From contig JAKAWQ010000014.1 of the NCBI GenBank assembly GCA_021816925.1, positions 1-64,000 of the forward strand: 64,000 bases of DNA, written 5' to 3'. The position numbers were made by a program, and so were the translations under genes. Under the pieces are notes generated by a model. That model worked only from the letters and a program-made list of their open reading frames with translations. It had not been told where the DNA came from and did not search any database. Each line of letters starts with the position of its first letter. The stretch's first letter is position 1. Shown piece by piece: positions 40,728 through 50,949 of the stretch. The stretch is from Pseudomonadota bacterium. Lineage in GTDB: Bacteria > Pseudomonadota > Alphaproteobacteria > Acetobacterales > Acetobacteraceae.

Positions 40728-42077
40728 ATGCGCACGCTTCCGGCAACCGCCGCCCAAATCGATGCGGGGACCCTCTCCTCTGCCGCGCTCGTCGAGGAGT
40801 GCCTGGCGCGCATCGCCGATCCCGAGGGCGAGGGGGCGCGCGCCTTTCGCGCCGTGCACGCGGCGGCGGCGCGTGCCATGGCCGAGGCGATCGACCGGCT
40901 GCGCCGCGCCGGCCGCGCGCCCGGCCCGTTTGCCGGAATTCCGGTCAGCCTCAAGGATCTTTTCGATATCGCGGGCGAACCGACGCCGGCCGGCTCGCGC
41001 GTGCTCGCCGGCGCTCCGCCCGCCGCCCGCAACGCGCCCGTCGTAGCCCGCCTGATCGCTGCCGGCATGATCCCGATCGGGCGGACCAACATGACGGAGT
41101 TCGCGTTTTCCGGGCTCGGCATCAACCCGCATTTCGGCACGCCCCGTTCGCCCTGGGATCGCGAGGCGGACGGTCGCGGAGGCCGGATTCCCGGCGGCAG
41201 CTCGTCCGGGGCTGCGGTTTCGGTTGCCGAGGGGATGGCGCTGGCGGCGCTCGGCACCGACACGGGCGGCTCGTGCCGCATTCCGGCCGCCTTTTGCGGC
41301 GTGGCGGGCTTCAAGCCGACGGCCCGGCGGGTGCCGATCACGGGCGTGCTGCCGCTCGCGCCGAGCCTCGACTCGGTCGGGCCCCTTGCCCCGGACCTTG
41401 CTTCGGCCGCCATCGTCGATGCGATCATCGCCGGCGAGGAGCCTTGCCTCCCGGTGCCGGCGTCGCTCGGGGGGCTTCGCCTCGCGATTCCCGCTCCTTT
41501 CGCGCTCGAAGGGATGGACGAGACCGTTGCCGCCGCCTTCGCCGCGGCCTCAGCCCGGCTTTCCGCCGCCGGGGTGCGGATCGAGGAGCGGCCCTTTGCG
41601 CCGCTTGCGCGTCTCCCACGCCTCAGCGAGCTTGGCGGCATTGCTGCGGCCGAGGCCTATGCCTGGCACCGGGGGCTGCTCGCCGAGCGGGGGGCTAACT
41701 ACGATCCCAGGGTGCGCCGGCGGATCGAGCAGGGCGCGCGGCAGGGCGCCGCGGACTATATTGCGCTACTCGAGGAGCGGGCCCGGCTGATCGGCGACAT
41801 GAACGCCGCCAGTGCGGGGATCGACGCTCTCCTGATGCCCACGGTCGTGATCGTGCCGCCGCGCCTGGCCGAACTCGAGGAGGAGGCCGAGTACAACCGG
41901 ATCAATCTCCTGGTGCTGCGCAACACCATGCTGGTCAATCTGCTGGATCGCTGTGCCGTGAGCCTGCCGCTTTCCCGCGCGGGCGAGCCGCCGGTCGGGC
42001 TGATGCTGGTCGGCGAGACGATGGGCGATGCGCGACTTTTCGCGATCGCTTCGGCGGTGGAGGCGGCGCTCGGCTGA
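40728..42077 (+). CDS. Amidase-signature family hydrolase
   Basis: The 449-aa protein has the Ser-Ser-Lys triad of the amidase signature family: Lys76 in PVSLKDLFDIAG, the serine cluster PGGSSSGAAV (Ser158-160), and nucleophile Ser182 in TDTGGSCRIPAAFCGVAGFK. The overall length fits the family. No gatC or gatB is adjacent, so it is unlikely to be the tRNA amidotransferase subunit. The substrate is unknown. There is no obvious ribosome-binding site. Confidence 0.88.
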   Translation: MRTLPATAAQIDAGTLSSAALVEECLARIADPEGEGARAFRAVHAAAARAMAEAIDRLRRAGRAPGPFAGIPVSLKDLFDIAGEPTPAGSRVLAGAPPAARNAPVVARLIAAGMIPIGRTNMTEFAFSGLGINPHFGTPRSPWDREADGRGGRIPGGSSSGAAVSVAEGMALAALGTDTGGSCRIPAAFCGVAGFKPTARRVPITGVLPLAPSLDSVGPLAPDLASAAIVDAIIAGEEPCLPVPASLGGLRLAIPAPFALEGMDETVAAAFAAASARLSAAGVRIEERPFAPLARLPRLSELGGIAAAEAYAWHRGLLAERGANYDPRVRRRIEQGARQGAADYIALLEERARLIGDMNAASAGIDALLMPTVVIVPPRLAELEEEAEYNRINLLVLRNTMLVNLLDRCAVSLPLSRAGEPPVGLMLVGETMGDARLFAIASAVEAALG

Positions 42078-42133
42078 AGGGGGCGGGACAGAAGGGGGCG
42101 GGACACTGGCGCGGCGGCTCCGCCTCCTCCAGA

Positions 42134-42832
42134 ATGGCGGCGATGTCGCGCCGCAGCCTGCAGGTCTCGCCCGAGCTGATGCTGAGGGCCTATCGGGCCG
42201 GGCTCTTTCCCATGGCCGAGACGCGGCGCGGCGAGCGGCTCTACTGGCTCGATCCAGAGTTCCGCGGCGTGCTGCCGCTCGGCCGGTTCCATTTGCCGCG
42301 CCGTCTGGCGCGAACGGTCCTCAAGGGCCCCTTCAGGGTGACCGCGGACCGCAATTTCCCGGCTGTCATCGGGGCCTGCGCGCGGCGGCGGCCGGGACGC
42401 GAGGACACCTGGATCAACGCCGAGGTCGAGTCGCTCTTCAACGAGCTGGCGCGACGCGGGCACGCGCACTCGGTCGAGTGCTGGGAGGAGGGCGAGCTGG
42501 TCGGCGGGCTTTACGGGGTGGCGCTCGGCGGCGCGTTCTTCGGCGAGAGCATGTTCAGCGTGCGGCCCGATGCCTCGAAAGTGGCGCTGGTGCACCTCGT
42601 GGCGCGGCTCAGGCTGGGCGGGTTCCGCCTCCTCGACACCCAGTTCGTGACCAGCCATCTCGCGCAGTTCGGCGCGATCGAGATCCCCCGCGAAGCCTAC
42701 CGGGCCGAGCTCGTGGTGGCCGTGGAGGTCCCGGCGTACTGGCTCGCGGCTCCCGAGGCGGGCCGGCTTGCCGCCGAGATCCGGGCGCTTGCGGCGGCCC
42801 GCGGCCATGCGGCGGCGCCGCAGACGTCTTGA
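42134..42832 (+). CDS. aat: Leucyl/phenylalanyl-tRNA-protein transferase
   Basis: The 232-aa enzyme of the N-degron pathway attaches Leu or Phe to N-terminal Arg or Lys of proteins marked for ClpAP degradation. Family motifs: LMLRAYRAGLFPMAE, DTWINAEVESLFNELARRGH, GGLYGVALGGAFFGESMF, and LDTQFVTSHLAQFGAIEIPR. The second ATG at 42143 is an alternative start. Confidence 0.93.
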   Translation: MAAMSRRSLQVSPELMLRAYRAGLFPMAETRRGERLYWLDPEFRGVLPLGRFHLPRRLARTVLKGPFRVTADRNFPAVIGACARRRPGREDTWINAEVESLFNELARRGHAHSVECWEEGELVGGLYGVALGGAFFGESMFSVRPDASKVALVHLVARLRLGGFRLLDTQFVTSHLAQFGAIEIPREAYRAELVVAVEVPAYWLAAPEAGRLAAEIRALAAARGHAAAPQTS

Positions 42833-42881
42833 CCTGCGGCGCCCGACGTTCCAGCTTCGGTCTCTGCTCAAGGAGAGTCCG

Positions 42882-43568
42882 ATGCGGACAAGCCTGATTT
42901 CCGGCCTCGGTGCGCTGGCGCTCGTGCTCGGCGCCGCCTCTGCCGGCGCCGCCGGTCAGCCGCCGCTCACCCCTACCCGCGATGTCTCCGTCACCTACCA
43001 GGCGCAGGATCCGCAAGGCACGGTTCACGTGGTGCACATGTCTTTCGACGCCACCGGCCAGCGCCTGCGTATCGACGTGATCGGCCAGCCGGGCTTCCTG
43101 GTGATCGACCGCAAGGCCAAGCGCTTCATCGAGGTGAACGCGGCGGCGCACGCCTACGTGGAGGCGCCGCTGCCGCCTTCGATGGGGAACCTGATGTTCC
43201 GCAGCCCCAACATGCACCTCACCCGCAAGGGGACGGCGAGGGTGGCCGGGCTCTCGTGCACCGTCTGGGCGCTCTCGGCGGCACCGGGAAGTCCGGGCGG
43301 GGAGGCCTGCATTACAGGTGACGGCGTGGTGTTGAGCGGCCAGCCCGCCAACGGGGCCAATTCCAAGGCCGGAATCAAGGCGACCAAGGTGGTTTACGGG
43401 CCACAGCCGGCCGCGCTGTTCGTCCCGCCTCCCGGCTTCCAGCGCATCCGGCCCGGCCTGCCGCCTGGAGCCCCGGGTGCACCGGGAGCGCCGCCCGGCG
43501 GGCCCGCTCTGCCACCCGGGCCGCCAGGGGCTGCACCACCGGCAACGCCGGCTCCCGCGAAGCCGTGA
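42882..43568 (+). CDS. Exported protein with collagen-like Gly/Pro-rich C-terminus
   Basis: The 228-aa product has a signal peptide (SLISGLGALALVLGAASAGA). It is followed by a beta-rich domain of about 165 residues (DVSVTYQAQDPQGTVHVVHM, then QRLRIDVIGQPGFLVIDRKA, and ATKVVYGPQPAALFVPPPGF). It resembles DUF4412-like periplasmic domains. The last 40 residues are G-x-P repeats (PPGAPGAPGAPPGGP and PPGPPGAAPP). GGAGAG precedes the ATG. It may bind ligand in the periplasm; function is unknown. Confidence 0.7.
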   Translation: MRTSLISGLGALALVLGAASAGAAGQPPLTPTRDVSVTYQAQDPQGTVHVVHMSFDATGQRLRIDVIGQPGFLVIDRKAKRFIEVNAAAHAYVEAPLPPSMGNLMFRSPNMHLTRKGTARVAGLSCTVWALSAAPGSPGGEACITGDGVVLSGQPANGANSKAGIKATKVVYGPQPAALFVPPPGFQRIRPGLPPGAPGAPGAPPGGPALPPGPPGAAPPATPAPAKP

Positions 43569-43617
43569 GCGAGCCGGCTGAGGCCCGAAGCAGGGCCGTG
43601 CGCCGCCCCATGAGCAG

Positions 43618-44487
43618 GTGAGGAAGAGCGTCGCACCCTGGCGGGACCGCAGCGGCCGCTTCTCGCCGCTCAAGGCCGCCGTATTCACGCTGCTGCCACT
43701 GCCGGCCCTGCTCCCGGCAGCGCTTTGGGTCAGCGGAAATCTCGCGGGTCACCCCTCGCAGACGATCCTGCTGCTGACCGGCTTCTGGTCCGACCGGCTG
43801 CTCGTGTTGACCCTCGCCGTGACGCCGCTTTCCGCGCTCTTCGGCTTGCCGCGGCTCGTGCTGGTGCGGCGGATGCTGGGCCTCGCTGCCGGCGCCTACG
43901 CGCTCGCCCACCTCGGCGTCTATGCTTTCCAGCAGGGGTTTGCCTGGAGCTTCATCGTCGTCCAGATGGTGAGCCACGTCGTGCTGACGATCGGGCTCGT
44001 CTCGATCCTCGGCATGGCGGCGCTGGCCATGACATCGACCGACGGATGGGTCCGCCGGCTTGGCCGCGCCTGGAGGCGGCTCCATCTTCTGGTCCATCCG
44101 GCGACCGTGCTCGCCCTTCTGCATACCTTCATGGAGGCGCCGACCTCGGTCAGCCGCGCCACGACCTTCAGCGGCTTCTATCTCTGGCTGGTCGGCTGGC
44201 GGCTCCTGCCGCGCGGGGCGCGGCGCCACCCGCTTGCCCTCTTGCTGCTCGCACTGGCGGCGGCGGCCCTGACGGCGGGGCTTGAGGCCGGGTGGTATGC
44301 GCTGGCCACCGGCATCCCGGCCGGACGCGTGTTCGCGGCGAACTTTTCCCTGATTGCCGGGCTTCGCCCGGCGCATTGGGTGGGGCTCGGCGGGCTCGCC
44401 GTCGCCGCCCTGATGACGATCCGCCGGCTGATGACCCGCGCTGCCGGTTCGGCTATGAGCGTTCCGGCACGAGAGACATCGCGGTGA
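43618..44487 (+). CDS. msrQ: MsrQ-like heme-binding membrane subunit (YedZ family)
   Basis: The 289-aa protein has six or so transmembrane helices with the ferric-reductase-like core: [56 protein letters not shown], and [20 protein letters not shown]. Conserved His residues in the second and third of these are the expected haem ligands. MsrQ supplies electrons to MsrP, a periplasmic methionine sulfoxide reductase; no msrP gene is adjacent. The C-terminal extension (two further helices) is longer than in E. coli. The GTG start lies 49 bp after the previous gene, and the stop overlaps trpB. Confidence 0.82.
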   Translation: MRKSVAPWRDRSGRFSPLKAAVFTLLPLPALLPAALWVSGNLAGHPSQTILLLTGFWSDRLLVLTLAVTPLSALFGLPRLVLVRRMLGLAAGAYALAHLGVYAFQQGFAWSFIVVQMVSHVVLTIGLVSILGMAALAMTSTDGWVRRLGRAWRRLHLLVHPATVLALLHTFMEAPTSVSRATTFSGFYLWLVGWRLLPRGARRHPLALLLLALAAAALTAGLEAGWYALATGIPAGRVFAANFSLIAGLRPAHWVGLGGLAVAALMTIRRLMTRAAGSAMSVPARETSR

Positions 44488-45719
44488 ACGAGGGTCCCCG
44501 AACCGGCCCGGCGGGCAGCAACAGCCTGCGCAACGGCCCCGACGCGCGCGGACGTTTCGGCGGCTTCGGCGGCCGCTTCGTTGCCGAAACGCTGATGCCG
44601 CTCGTGCTCGATCTCGAGCGCGCGTACGAGGAGGCGCGGCACGATCCGGTCTTCCGCTTCGAGATGGATTACCACCTCAAGCATTACGTGGGCCGGCCGA
44701 GCCCGCTCTGGCACGCCGCGCGGCTTTCCCGTGCGCTCGGCGGCGCGCGCGTCTATTTCAAGCGCGACGAGCTCAACCACACCGGGGCGCACAAGATCAA
44801 CAACTGCGTCGGCCAGATCCTGCTCGCCCGCCGCATGGGCAAGACGCGGATCATCGCCGAGACGGGTGCCGGCCAGCACGGTGTTGCCGCCGCAACGGTG
44901 TCGGCGCTCTTCGGTCTGCCGTGCACGGTTTACATGGGCACGACCGACGTCGAACGGCAGAAGCCGAACGTGTTCCGGATGAAGCTGCTCGGTGCCGAGG
45001 TCTCTCCGGTCAGCGCCGGCGCCGGCACGCTCAAGGATGCGATGAACGAGGCGCTGCGCGACTGGGTCGCGAACGTGCGTGACACCTACTACCTCATCGG
45101 CACGGTGGCCGGGCCGCATCCCTATCCGATGATGGTGCGCGACTTCCAGAGCGTGATCGGCGAGGAGGCCAAGGCGCAGATCCGCGAGGCGGAGGGCCGG
45201 CTGCCGGACGTCGCGGTTGCCTGCATCGGCGGCGGGTCGAACGCGATGGGGCTCTTTCATCCTTTCCTCGATGATCCAGAGGTGCGCCTGATCGGCGTCG
45301 AAGCGGCCGGCAAGGGGCTCGACACGGGGCGCAATGCCGCGAGCCTTTCGCGCGGCCGGCCCGGCGTGCTGCACGGCAACCGCACCTATCTTCTCCAGGA
45401 CGACGAGGGCCAGATCATCGAGGCGCATTCGATTTCGGCCGGGCTCGACTATCCGGGTGTCGGGCCCGAGCATTCCTGGCTGCACGACCTCAATCGCGTC
45501 GAGTACGTCGCCGCGACCGACGAGGAGGCGCTCGCGGCCTTCCAGCTCTGCACGCGGACGGAGGGCATCATCCCTGCGCTCGAGCCCGCGCACGCGCTGG
45601 CGCATGTCGCGAAGATCGCGCCGGCGATGGCGGCGGATAAGATCATCCTGATGAATCTCTGCGGCCGCGGCGACAAGGACATCTTCACCGTGGCCGAGCA
45701 TCTCGGGGTCACGTTGTGA
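44484..45719 (+). CDS. trpB: Tryptophan synthase beta subunit
   Basis: This 411-aa PLP enzyme converts indole and serine to tryptophan. PLP Lys104 is in [10 protein letters not shown]; other family motifs are [30 protein letters not shown] and [18 protein letters not shown] 44484 overlaps the preceding stop, and the trpB stop overlaps the trpA start. trpF, which often precedes trpB in alphaproteobacteria, is absent here. Confidence 0.97.
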   Translation: MNEGPRTGPAGSNSLRNGPDARGRFGGFGGRFVAETLMPLVLDLERAYEEARHDPVFRFEMDYHLKHYVGRPSPLWHAARLSRALGGARVYFKRDELNHTGAHKINNCVGQILLARRMGKTRIIAETGAGQHGVAAATVSALFGLPCTVYMGTTDVERQKPNVFRMKLLGAEVSPVSAGAGTLKDAMNEALRDWVANVRDTYYLIGTVAGPHPYPMMVRDFQSVIGEEAKAQIREAEGRLPDVAVACIGGGSNAMGLFHPFLDDPEVRLIGVEAAGKGLDTGRNAASLSRGRPGVLHGNRTYLLQDDEGQIIEAHSISAGLDYPGVGPEHSWLHDLNRVEYVAATDEEALAAFQLCTRTEGIIPALEPAHALAHVAKIAPAMAADKIILMNLCGRGDKDIFTVAEHLGVTL

Positions 45720-46546
45720 GTCGCATTGCCCAGCGCTTCGCTTCGCTCCGGCGCGCCGGGCGGGGCGCGCTCATTCCCTTCCTCGAGGCATTCGATCCGG
45801 ACGCCGCGACCAGTGCCATGCTTTTTCGCGGCCTGCCGGCGGCCGGCGCCGACCTGATCGAGATCGGCGTTCCCTTCACGGATCCGATGGCGGACGGGCC
45901 GATCATCCAGGCCGCCGGCCGTCGCGCGCTGCGTGCCGGGGCGACGCTCCGCGGCACGCTCGGCATGGTGCGCGATTTCCGCGCTGCGGACCGCGACACG
46001 CCCGTGATCCTGATGGGCTATCTCAATCCGATCCTCTCCTACGGCCCCGAGCCCTTCGCCCGTGATGCTGCCGCCGCGGGCGTGGACGGGCTGATCGTGG
46101 TCGACCTGCCGGCCGAGGAATCCGATCTCCTCGTTCCGCATGCGAACGCGAACGGTCTCGACATCATCCGCCTCGTCGCACCCACCACCGACGATGCGCG
46201 TCTGCCCAAGGTGCTTCAAGGCAGCTCGGGATTCGTCTATTACGTCAGCATCACCGGGATCACCGGCACGCGGAGCGCGAGCCTCTCGGAGCTTGCCGCG
46301 AACGTGCCGCGCATCCGCCGCCTGACCGATCTCCCGATCGCCGTCGGGTTCGGGGTGAAGACACCCGCGCAGGCGGCAGAGGTGGTTTCGGTTGCCGACG
46401 CGGCCGTGGTTGCCTCCTCGCTGATCGCAACCCTTGCCGCCGCGCTCGATGCGGGGGGGCGCCCCCTGCCCGGTCTGGTGGCGCGCGTGCTGGCGGACGT
46501 TCGGGCGCTGGCCGAGGGCGTGCGCGGCGCCCGTCGCGCGGCATGA
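45716..46546 (+). CDS. trpA: Tryptophan synthase alpha subunit
   Basis: The 276-aa TIM barrel cleaves indole-glycerol phosphate. Catalytic Glu49 and Asp60 lie in [17 protein letters not shown] and are conserved. The beta-1 loop reads [11 protein letters not shown] where most homologues have a PFVTAGDPD-type sequence, an unusual change near the active site. GTG 45716 overlaps the trpB stop by 4 nt. Confidence 0.96.
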   Translation: MSRIAQRFASLRRAGRGALIPFLEAFDPDAATSAMLFRGLPAAGADLIEIGVPFTDPMADGPIIQAAGRRALRAGATLRGTLGMVRDFRAADRDTPVILMGYLNPILSYGPEPFARDAAAAGVDGLIVVDLPAEESDLLVPHANANGLDIIRLVAPTTDDARLPKVLQGSSGFVYYVSITGITGTRSASLSELAANVPRIRRLTDLPIAVGFGVKTPAQAAEVVSVADAAVVASSLIATLAAALDAGGRPLPGLVARVLADVRALAEGVRGARRAA

Positions 46547-47400
46547 GCTGGCTTTCGCAGTATGTGCGGCCGAAGATCCGCACGTTGCTCGGCCGGCGCG
46601 AGGTGCCGGAGAATCTCTGGCACCAGTGTCCGTCCTGCCAGCAGATGATCTTTCATCGTGATCTCGAGAAGAACCTGAAGGTGTGCCCGCATTGCGGGCA
46701 CCATCTGCGCGCCAGCGCCTCGGAGAGGCTCGGCTGGACGTTCGATCCCGGCAGCTATGCGACGATCGAGTTGCCGAAGGTCGCCGCCGATCCGTTGCGC
46801 TTCCGGGATACCAAGCGCTACGCGGAACGGCTGCGCGAGGCGCGCGAGAAGACCGGGCTCGAGGATGCGTTGCAGGTGGCGCACGGCACCGTCGGCGGGC
46901 ACCGGGCGGTGATCGCGGCCATGGAATTCGCGTTCCTCGGCGGTTCGATGGGTGCAGCGGTCGGCGAGGGGATCATCGCCGCGGCCCGGCTCGCGGTGCT
47001 GCAGCAAGCGGCGCTGATCGTGTTCACCGCCTCGGGCGGGGCGCGCATGCAGGAGGGTGCGATCAGCCTGATGCAGATGCCGCGCACGGTGCTCGCCGTC
47101 GGCCTCGTGAAGGAGGCGGGGCTTCCCTTCATCGTCGTGCTGACGGACCCGACGACGGGAGGCGTGACCGCGAGCTTCGCCATGCTGGGCGACATCGCGA
47201 TCGCCGAGCCGGGCGCGCTGATCGGCTTCGCCGGGCCGCGGGTGATCGAGCAGACCGTGCGCGAGAAGCTGCCGGAGGGATTCCAGCGCGCCGAATATCT
47301 CTTCGAGCACGGCATCGTCGATCGGGTGGTGCCGCGCGGTGAGCTTGCCGCGACGCTCGCGCGTGTGATCGGTCTCTTGACGGTGAAGGAGGTGGCGTGA
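46543..47400 (+). CDS. accD: Acetyl-CoA carboxylase carboxyltransferase subunit beta
   Basis: The 285-aa protein has the N-terminal zinc ribbon (Cys29, Cys32, Cys48, Cys51 in CPSC...CPHC) and the crotonase-like carboxyltransferase domain with FTASGGARMQEGAISLMQM and IGFAGPRVIEQT. It forms the carboxyltransferase with AccA, making malonyl-CoA for fatty acid synthesis. It overlaps trpA and folC by 4 nt each. Confidence 0.97.
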   Translation: MSWLSQYVRPKIRTLLGRREVPENLWHQCPSCQQMIFHRDLEKNLKVCPHCGHHLRASASERLGWTFDPGSYATIELPKVAADPLRFRDTKRYAERLREAREKTGLEDALQVAHGTVGGHRAVIAAMEFAFLGGSMGAAVGEGIIAAARLAVLQQAALIVFTASGGARMQEGAISLMQMPRTVLAVGLVKEAGLPFIVVLTDPTTGGVTASFAMLGDIAIAEPGALIGFAGPRVIEQTVREKLPEGFQRAEYLFEHGIVDRVVPRGELAATLARVIGLLTVKEVA

Positions 47401-48683
47401 GCGAGGTCGCCGGCGCGGCGCGGGCCGAAGGCGTGATCGCGCGGCTGCACGCGCTTCACCCGCGGCTGATCGATCTGAGCCTCGGCCGGCTCGAAGGGCT
47501 GCTCGCCCGGCTCGGCCATCCCGAGCGGCGGCTGCCGCCCGTCATCCACGTGGCGGGCACGAACGGCAAGGGCAGTACCTCTGCCTTCCTCCGCGCGATC
47601 GCGGAGGCGGCGCGCCGGCGGGTGCATGTCTTTACCTCGCCGCATCTGGTGCGCTTCAACGAGCGGATCCGCATCGCCGGGCAGCTCGTCACCGACCTCG
47701 AGCTTGCCGAGACGCTCGAGCATCTCGAGCGGATCAACGCGGGCGATCCGATCACCGTCTTCGAGATGATCACCGCGGCGGCCTTTTTCCTCTTTTCCGC
47801 CTACCCCGCCGATCTCGCGGTGCTGGAGGTGGGGCTCGGCGGCCGGTTTGATGCGACGAACGTCATTCCGCCGCCGGCGGCCGCGGCCATCACCTCGATC
47901 TCGCTCGACCACCAGGAGTTCCTCGGCGACACGCTCCGTGCGATCGCCTTCGAGAAGGCAGGCATCATCAAGCCGCGTGTGCCGGTGGCAACGGGTGCGC
48001 AAGCGCCCGAGGCGCTGGCGGTGATTGCTGCGGCGGCCACCGCGCGGAACGCACCCCTGCTGGCTCGCGGCGAGGCCTGGGATCTCGTTCCGGAGGGCGA
48101 GCGATTCCTTTACCGCGACGCCCGGGGCTCGCTCGATCTTCCTCTGCCCGCGCTGCCCGGCCCGCACCAGCTCGACAATGCCGGGATCGCGCTTGCCGCT
48201 CTCGGCGCCTCCGGCCTCGACATTCCCGAGCCGGCGTACGCGGCCGGGCTCCGCGCGGTCGAATGGCCGGCCCGCCTGCAGCGCCTGACCGGCCAGCTCG
48301 CGGCGCGGCTGCCGGCGGGCTTCCCGCTCTGGCTCGACGGCGGGCACAATCCGGGCGCGGGCGCGGCGCTGGCTCTGCACCTCGCCGGCTGGAACGACCA
48401 GCCGCTCTATCTCGTCGTCGGCATGAAGAGCGGCAAGGACATCGGCGGCTTTCTTGCGCCCCTCTTGCCTTTGGCCGACTCGGTCTATGCGGTGGCGGAA
48501 GCCGGCCAGCATCTGGCGGCGCCGCTGGCAGAAATCATCGCCGCCTCCGGCGGCCGGGCGATCCCGGGGCCGACGGTGGCCTCGGCGCTGGCGGCGATCG
48601 GCCGCGAGGCTCCGCCGGGCCGCGTTCTCATCTGCGGCAGCCTCTATCTCGCCGGCGAGGTGCTGAAGCAGGATTCCGGCTGA
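47397..48683 (+). CDS. folC: Bifunctional folylpolyglutamate synthase / dihydrofolate synthase
   Basis: The 428-aa Mur-ligase-type ATPase has the P-loop HVAGTNGKGSTSAFLRAI, FTSPHLVRFNERIRIAG and VLEVGLGGRFDATNVI. A C-terminal LWLDGGHNPGAG segment completes the family signature. It adds glutamate to dihydropteroate or folates. It is the last gene of the trpBA-accD-folC operon and converges on the DUF3604 gene 16 bp away. Confidence 0.95.
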   Translation: MSEVAGAARAEGVIARLHALHPRLIDLSLGRLEGLLARLGHPERRLPPVIHVAGTNGKGSTSAFLRAIAEAARRRVHVFTSPHLVRFNERIRIAGQLVTDLELAETLEHLERINAGDPITVFEMITAAAFFLFSAYPADLAVLEVGLGGRFDATNVIPPPAAAAITSISLDHQEFLGDTLRAIAFEKAGIIKPRVPVATGAQAPEALAVIAAAATARNAPLLARGEAWDLVPEGERFLYRDARGSLDLPLPALPGPHQLDNAGIALAALGASGLDIPEPAYAAGLRAVEWPARLQRLTGQLAARLPAGFPLWLDGGHNPGAGAALALHLAGWNDQPLYLVVGMKSGKDIGGFLAPLLPLADSVYAVAEAGQHLAAPLAEIIAASGGRAIPGPTVASALAAIGREAPPGRVLICGSLYLAGEVLKQDSG

Positions 48684-48699
48684 TCCCGGCGGCCTCAAT

Positions 48700-50949
48700 T
48701 TATGCCTCTTCGAACGAGGGTGGGGCGATCAGATAGATCGGGCTCGACCAAGCCTGGTGCCCGTCTTCCTGGGTCAGTCGGACATAGACCGGCAGATCGG
48801 CCGGGCCGGTGAAGCGGGCCTTGTGGGTGAGGGCGAGGCGGTACGCGGAGGATCGCTCGGGCAGGCGATAGAGCCGGATCCGTCGTCCGAGACCGCCGGC
48901 ATCGAGCACGATGTCTTCGAGCCCGATCGCCCGAACGCGGAACGTGCCTCGCGCAACGGTGGTCTCGACCGCGATCGTTCCGCTATCGGATGCAAGCCAG
49001 AGATCGATCCCGGCGCGGTTTCCGGTGGTGACGGAGCGGAAGCGAACCTCCTCGCCCGGCGCCGTGATTTCCAAAGGGTGCTCGGGGTTCAGGAAGTTCA
49101 CCGCCTCGGCGCGGGTGAAACGTGTGCCGGCGAGCCGCACGACCCCTTCCCACGGCACCTCGCGGCCGCGACCGCGGTATTCGGCCCCTTCCCAGAGCAC
49201 GCGCACGCGCCGGCCGAGATGCCCGGCGTCGAATGGCCGTTCGGTCAGCACGCGCTCCTTGCCGTGGAAGACATCGATCCGCTCGATCGGTGCCGAACCG
49301 ATCGCCTCGACGCGAAGCGTCATCGGCACCGCGCCCGGTGCAACGATGTCGCCCATCAGCGCCGCCTTCCGCGGCGCGCTGCGCGCCGGTCCGAGTGCGG
49401 GATCGTCTTCGAAGATCGGAACCGGTTCGGCAAAATGCCCCTCGACGGAAAGAAAAAGCCGGGTGCCCGTGGTGCCGTAATGGCGGCGCCGGCGCAGCGC
49501 CGCGAAGAGGGCCGCGCGCGTCAATTCCGGCATCAGGTAACAGGTGAGGCCGCCGATCGCACCGAAATGCGAAGCACCCGGCCGCGTCGCCCCCGGGCGG
49601 CCCTTGTGGTCGTCGCTATGGCAGACGATTCCCACCCGATAGCCGCAGTCGAAGGCGTCGTGCAGCAGCCACTCGAACGTGCCCCAGGTCGAATGCACCT
49701 CCACGGCGCGTTCAAGCCGCCCGTCATGGGCCATGCGCACATCGGCGTACCGCCCGCCGACATGCGCGATCACCACCGCGTCCTCTCCCTCGAGCGCCTG
49801 AAAAAGATCGGTGGCGGTGAAACAGTCGGGCGCGCCGGGGGCATCGGCGAGCAGGATGCGCGAGGAGTGGCGGATCGGCCGCCCTTCCTCACGGAAGAAG
49901 ACGTTGCGGTCCCCGCCCATTCCGGTGTTGCCGGACCATTCGTAACCCGGAACCGTGAGGAAGCGCCCCGGCTCGTGGAACCGCTCGGTCAGCCGGTTCA
50001 GCTCCGCCCAGAAGGTGTCGCTGATCTGGAAATCGTTGCCCTGGTGGCCCACCATGTCGATGAAGGCGGCGTCGCGCGCGTAGCGGAAATAGGCCTCCGC
50101 CGTTCCTGCTCCGATCGTTTCGCCGCTCTGCCCGTGCAGGTCGGCCCAGAAATGCCGAAGCGGCGTCTCTTGCGACACCCGCATCGGGTTCGTGCGTCCC
50201 ACCTCCGAGCCGTGCCCGTCTTCGAGCGTGATCGTGAGTTCGCCCGCCTCGGGCGCGGAGAGCCCCTCGATCACCGTGCGGCCCTGGCGCGGCATCACCC
50301 GCTCCGGCAGGCCGGCGACGGGGCGGGAAGCGCGGATGACGAGCGGGCCCTCGGCGAGCGGCGTCGGGTTGCCCCAGCGGTCCTCCGCGACGATCGCCAG
50401 GCGGAAGGGCTGGCCGGTCGCAACGAGTGTCGGCAGGATCGCGCGCCAGCCGCTCGCCGGGCCGGCGATCAGGCTCGGTGCCGGCGAGGGCAGCTCGCAG
50501 AATTCGTAGGTGGCAAAGGGATCGACGCTCACCTTGAGCGGGAAGCCTGCCTCGCAATTCGTTTGCAGGCGGAAGCCGGGCGAACCGCCGCTCCGCTCGC
50601 CTAAGCCCACCGTGATGCGATCGCCCGCGCGCAGGAAGCCGCGCACGACGCGGATGAAGATCGTGTTGGCGTAGGGGCGGATATTGGCGAGCGTGAAGCG
50701 CGCCTCCAGGACCGCGCCATTGCTGGCCGCGACCGTGACGTAGTTCGGCGCGGCGGGACGATCGAATTGCGGCCTGGCCATGTCCGAGGTCGTGCGCCAG
50801 GAGATCTTGAGGTGCCCGGTATCATCGATGCCGAAGCGCCCGGCCGTATAGACGAGGGTGAGCGAGGCGTGGGAACCCGCTTCGAACGGTCCGGCCGGGG
50901 TGAGTGCGACCGCGCCCATCTCGGCGGCCCGGTAGGTCGTGAAGGGCAT
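48700..50949 (-). CDS. DUF3604 family protein
   Basis: The 749-aa protein lacks a signal peptide. After an N-terminal beta-sandwich region it has the metal-dependent PHP-like core of DUF3604: FWADLHGQSGETIGAGTAEA, FIDMVGHQGNDFQISDTFW, VPGYEWSGNTGMGGDRNVFF, EVHSTWGTFEWLLHDAFD and CHSDDHKGRPGATRPGASHF. The many His and Asp residues suggest a hydrolase. Its start overlaps the TRAP permease stop (ATGA), so it is translated with the transporter. The family has no firmly assigned activity known to me. Confidence 0.85.
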   Translation of the reverse strand: MPFTTYRAAEMGAVALTPAGPFEAGSHASLTLVYTAGRFGIDDTGHLKISWRTTSDMARPQFDRPAAPNYVTVAASNGAVLEARFTLANIRPYANTIFIRVVRGFLRAGDRITVGLGERSGGSPGFRLQTNCEAGFPLKVSVDPFATYEFCELPSPAPSLIAGPASGWRAILPTLVATGQPFRLAIVAEDRWGNPTPLAEGPLVIRASRPVAGLPERVMPRQGRTVIEGLSAPEAGELTITLEDGHGSEVGRTNPMRVSQETPLRHFWADLHGQSGETIGAGTAEAYFRYARDAAFIDMVGHQGNDFQISDTFWAELNRLTERFHEPGRFLTVPGYEWSGNTGMGGDRNVFFREEGRPIRHSSRILLADAPGAPDCFTATDLFQALEGEDAVVIAHVGGRYADVRMAHDGRLERAVEVHSTWGTFEWLLHDAFDCGYRVGIVCHSDDHKGRPGATRPGASHFGAIGGLTCYLMPELTRAALFAALRRRRHYGTTGTRLFLSVEGHFAEPVPIFEDDPALGPARSAPRKAALMGDIVAPGAVPMTLRVEAIGSAPIERIDVFHGKERVLTERPFDAGHLGRRVRVLWEGAEYRGRGREVPWEGVVRLAGTRFTRAEAVNFLNPEHPLEITAPGEEVRFRSVTTGNRAGIDLWLASDSGTIAVETTVARGTFRVRAIGLEDIVLDAGGLGRRIRLYRLPERSSAYRLALTHKARFTGPADLPVYVRLTQEDGHQAWSSPIYLIAPPSFEEA

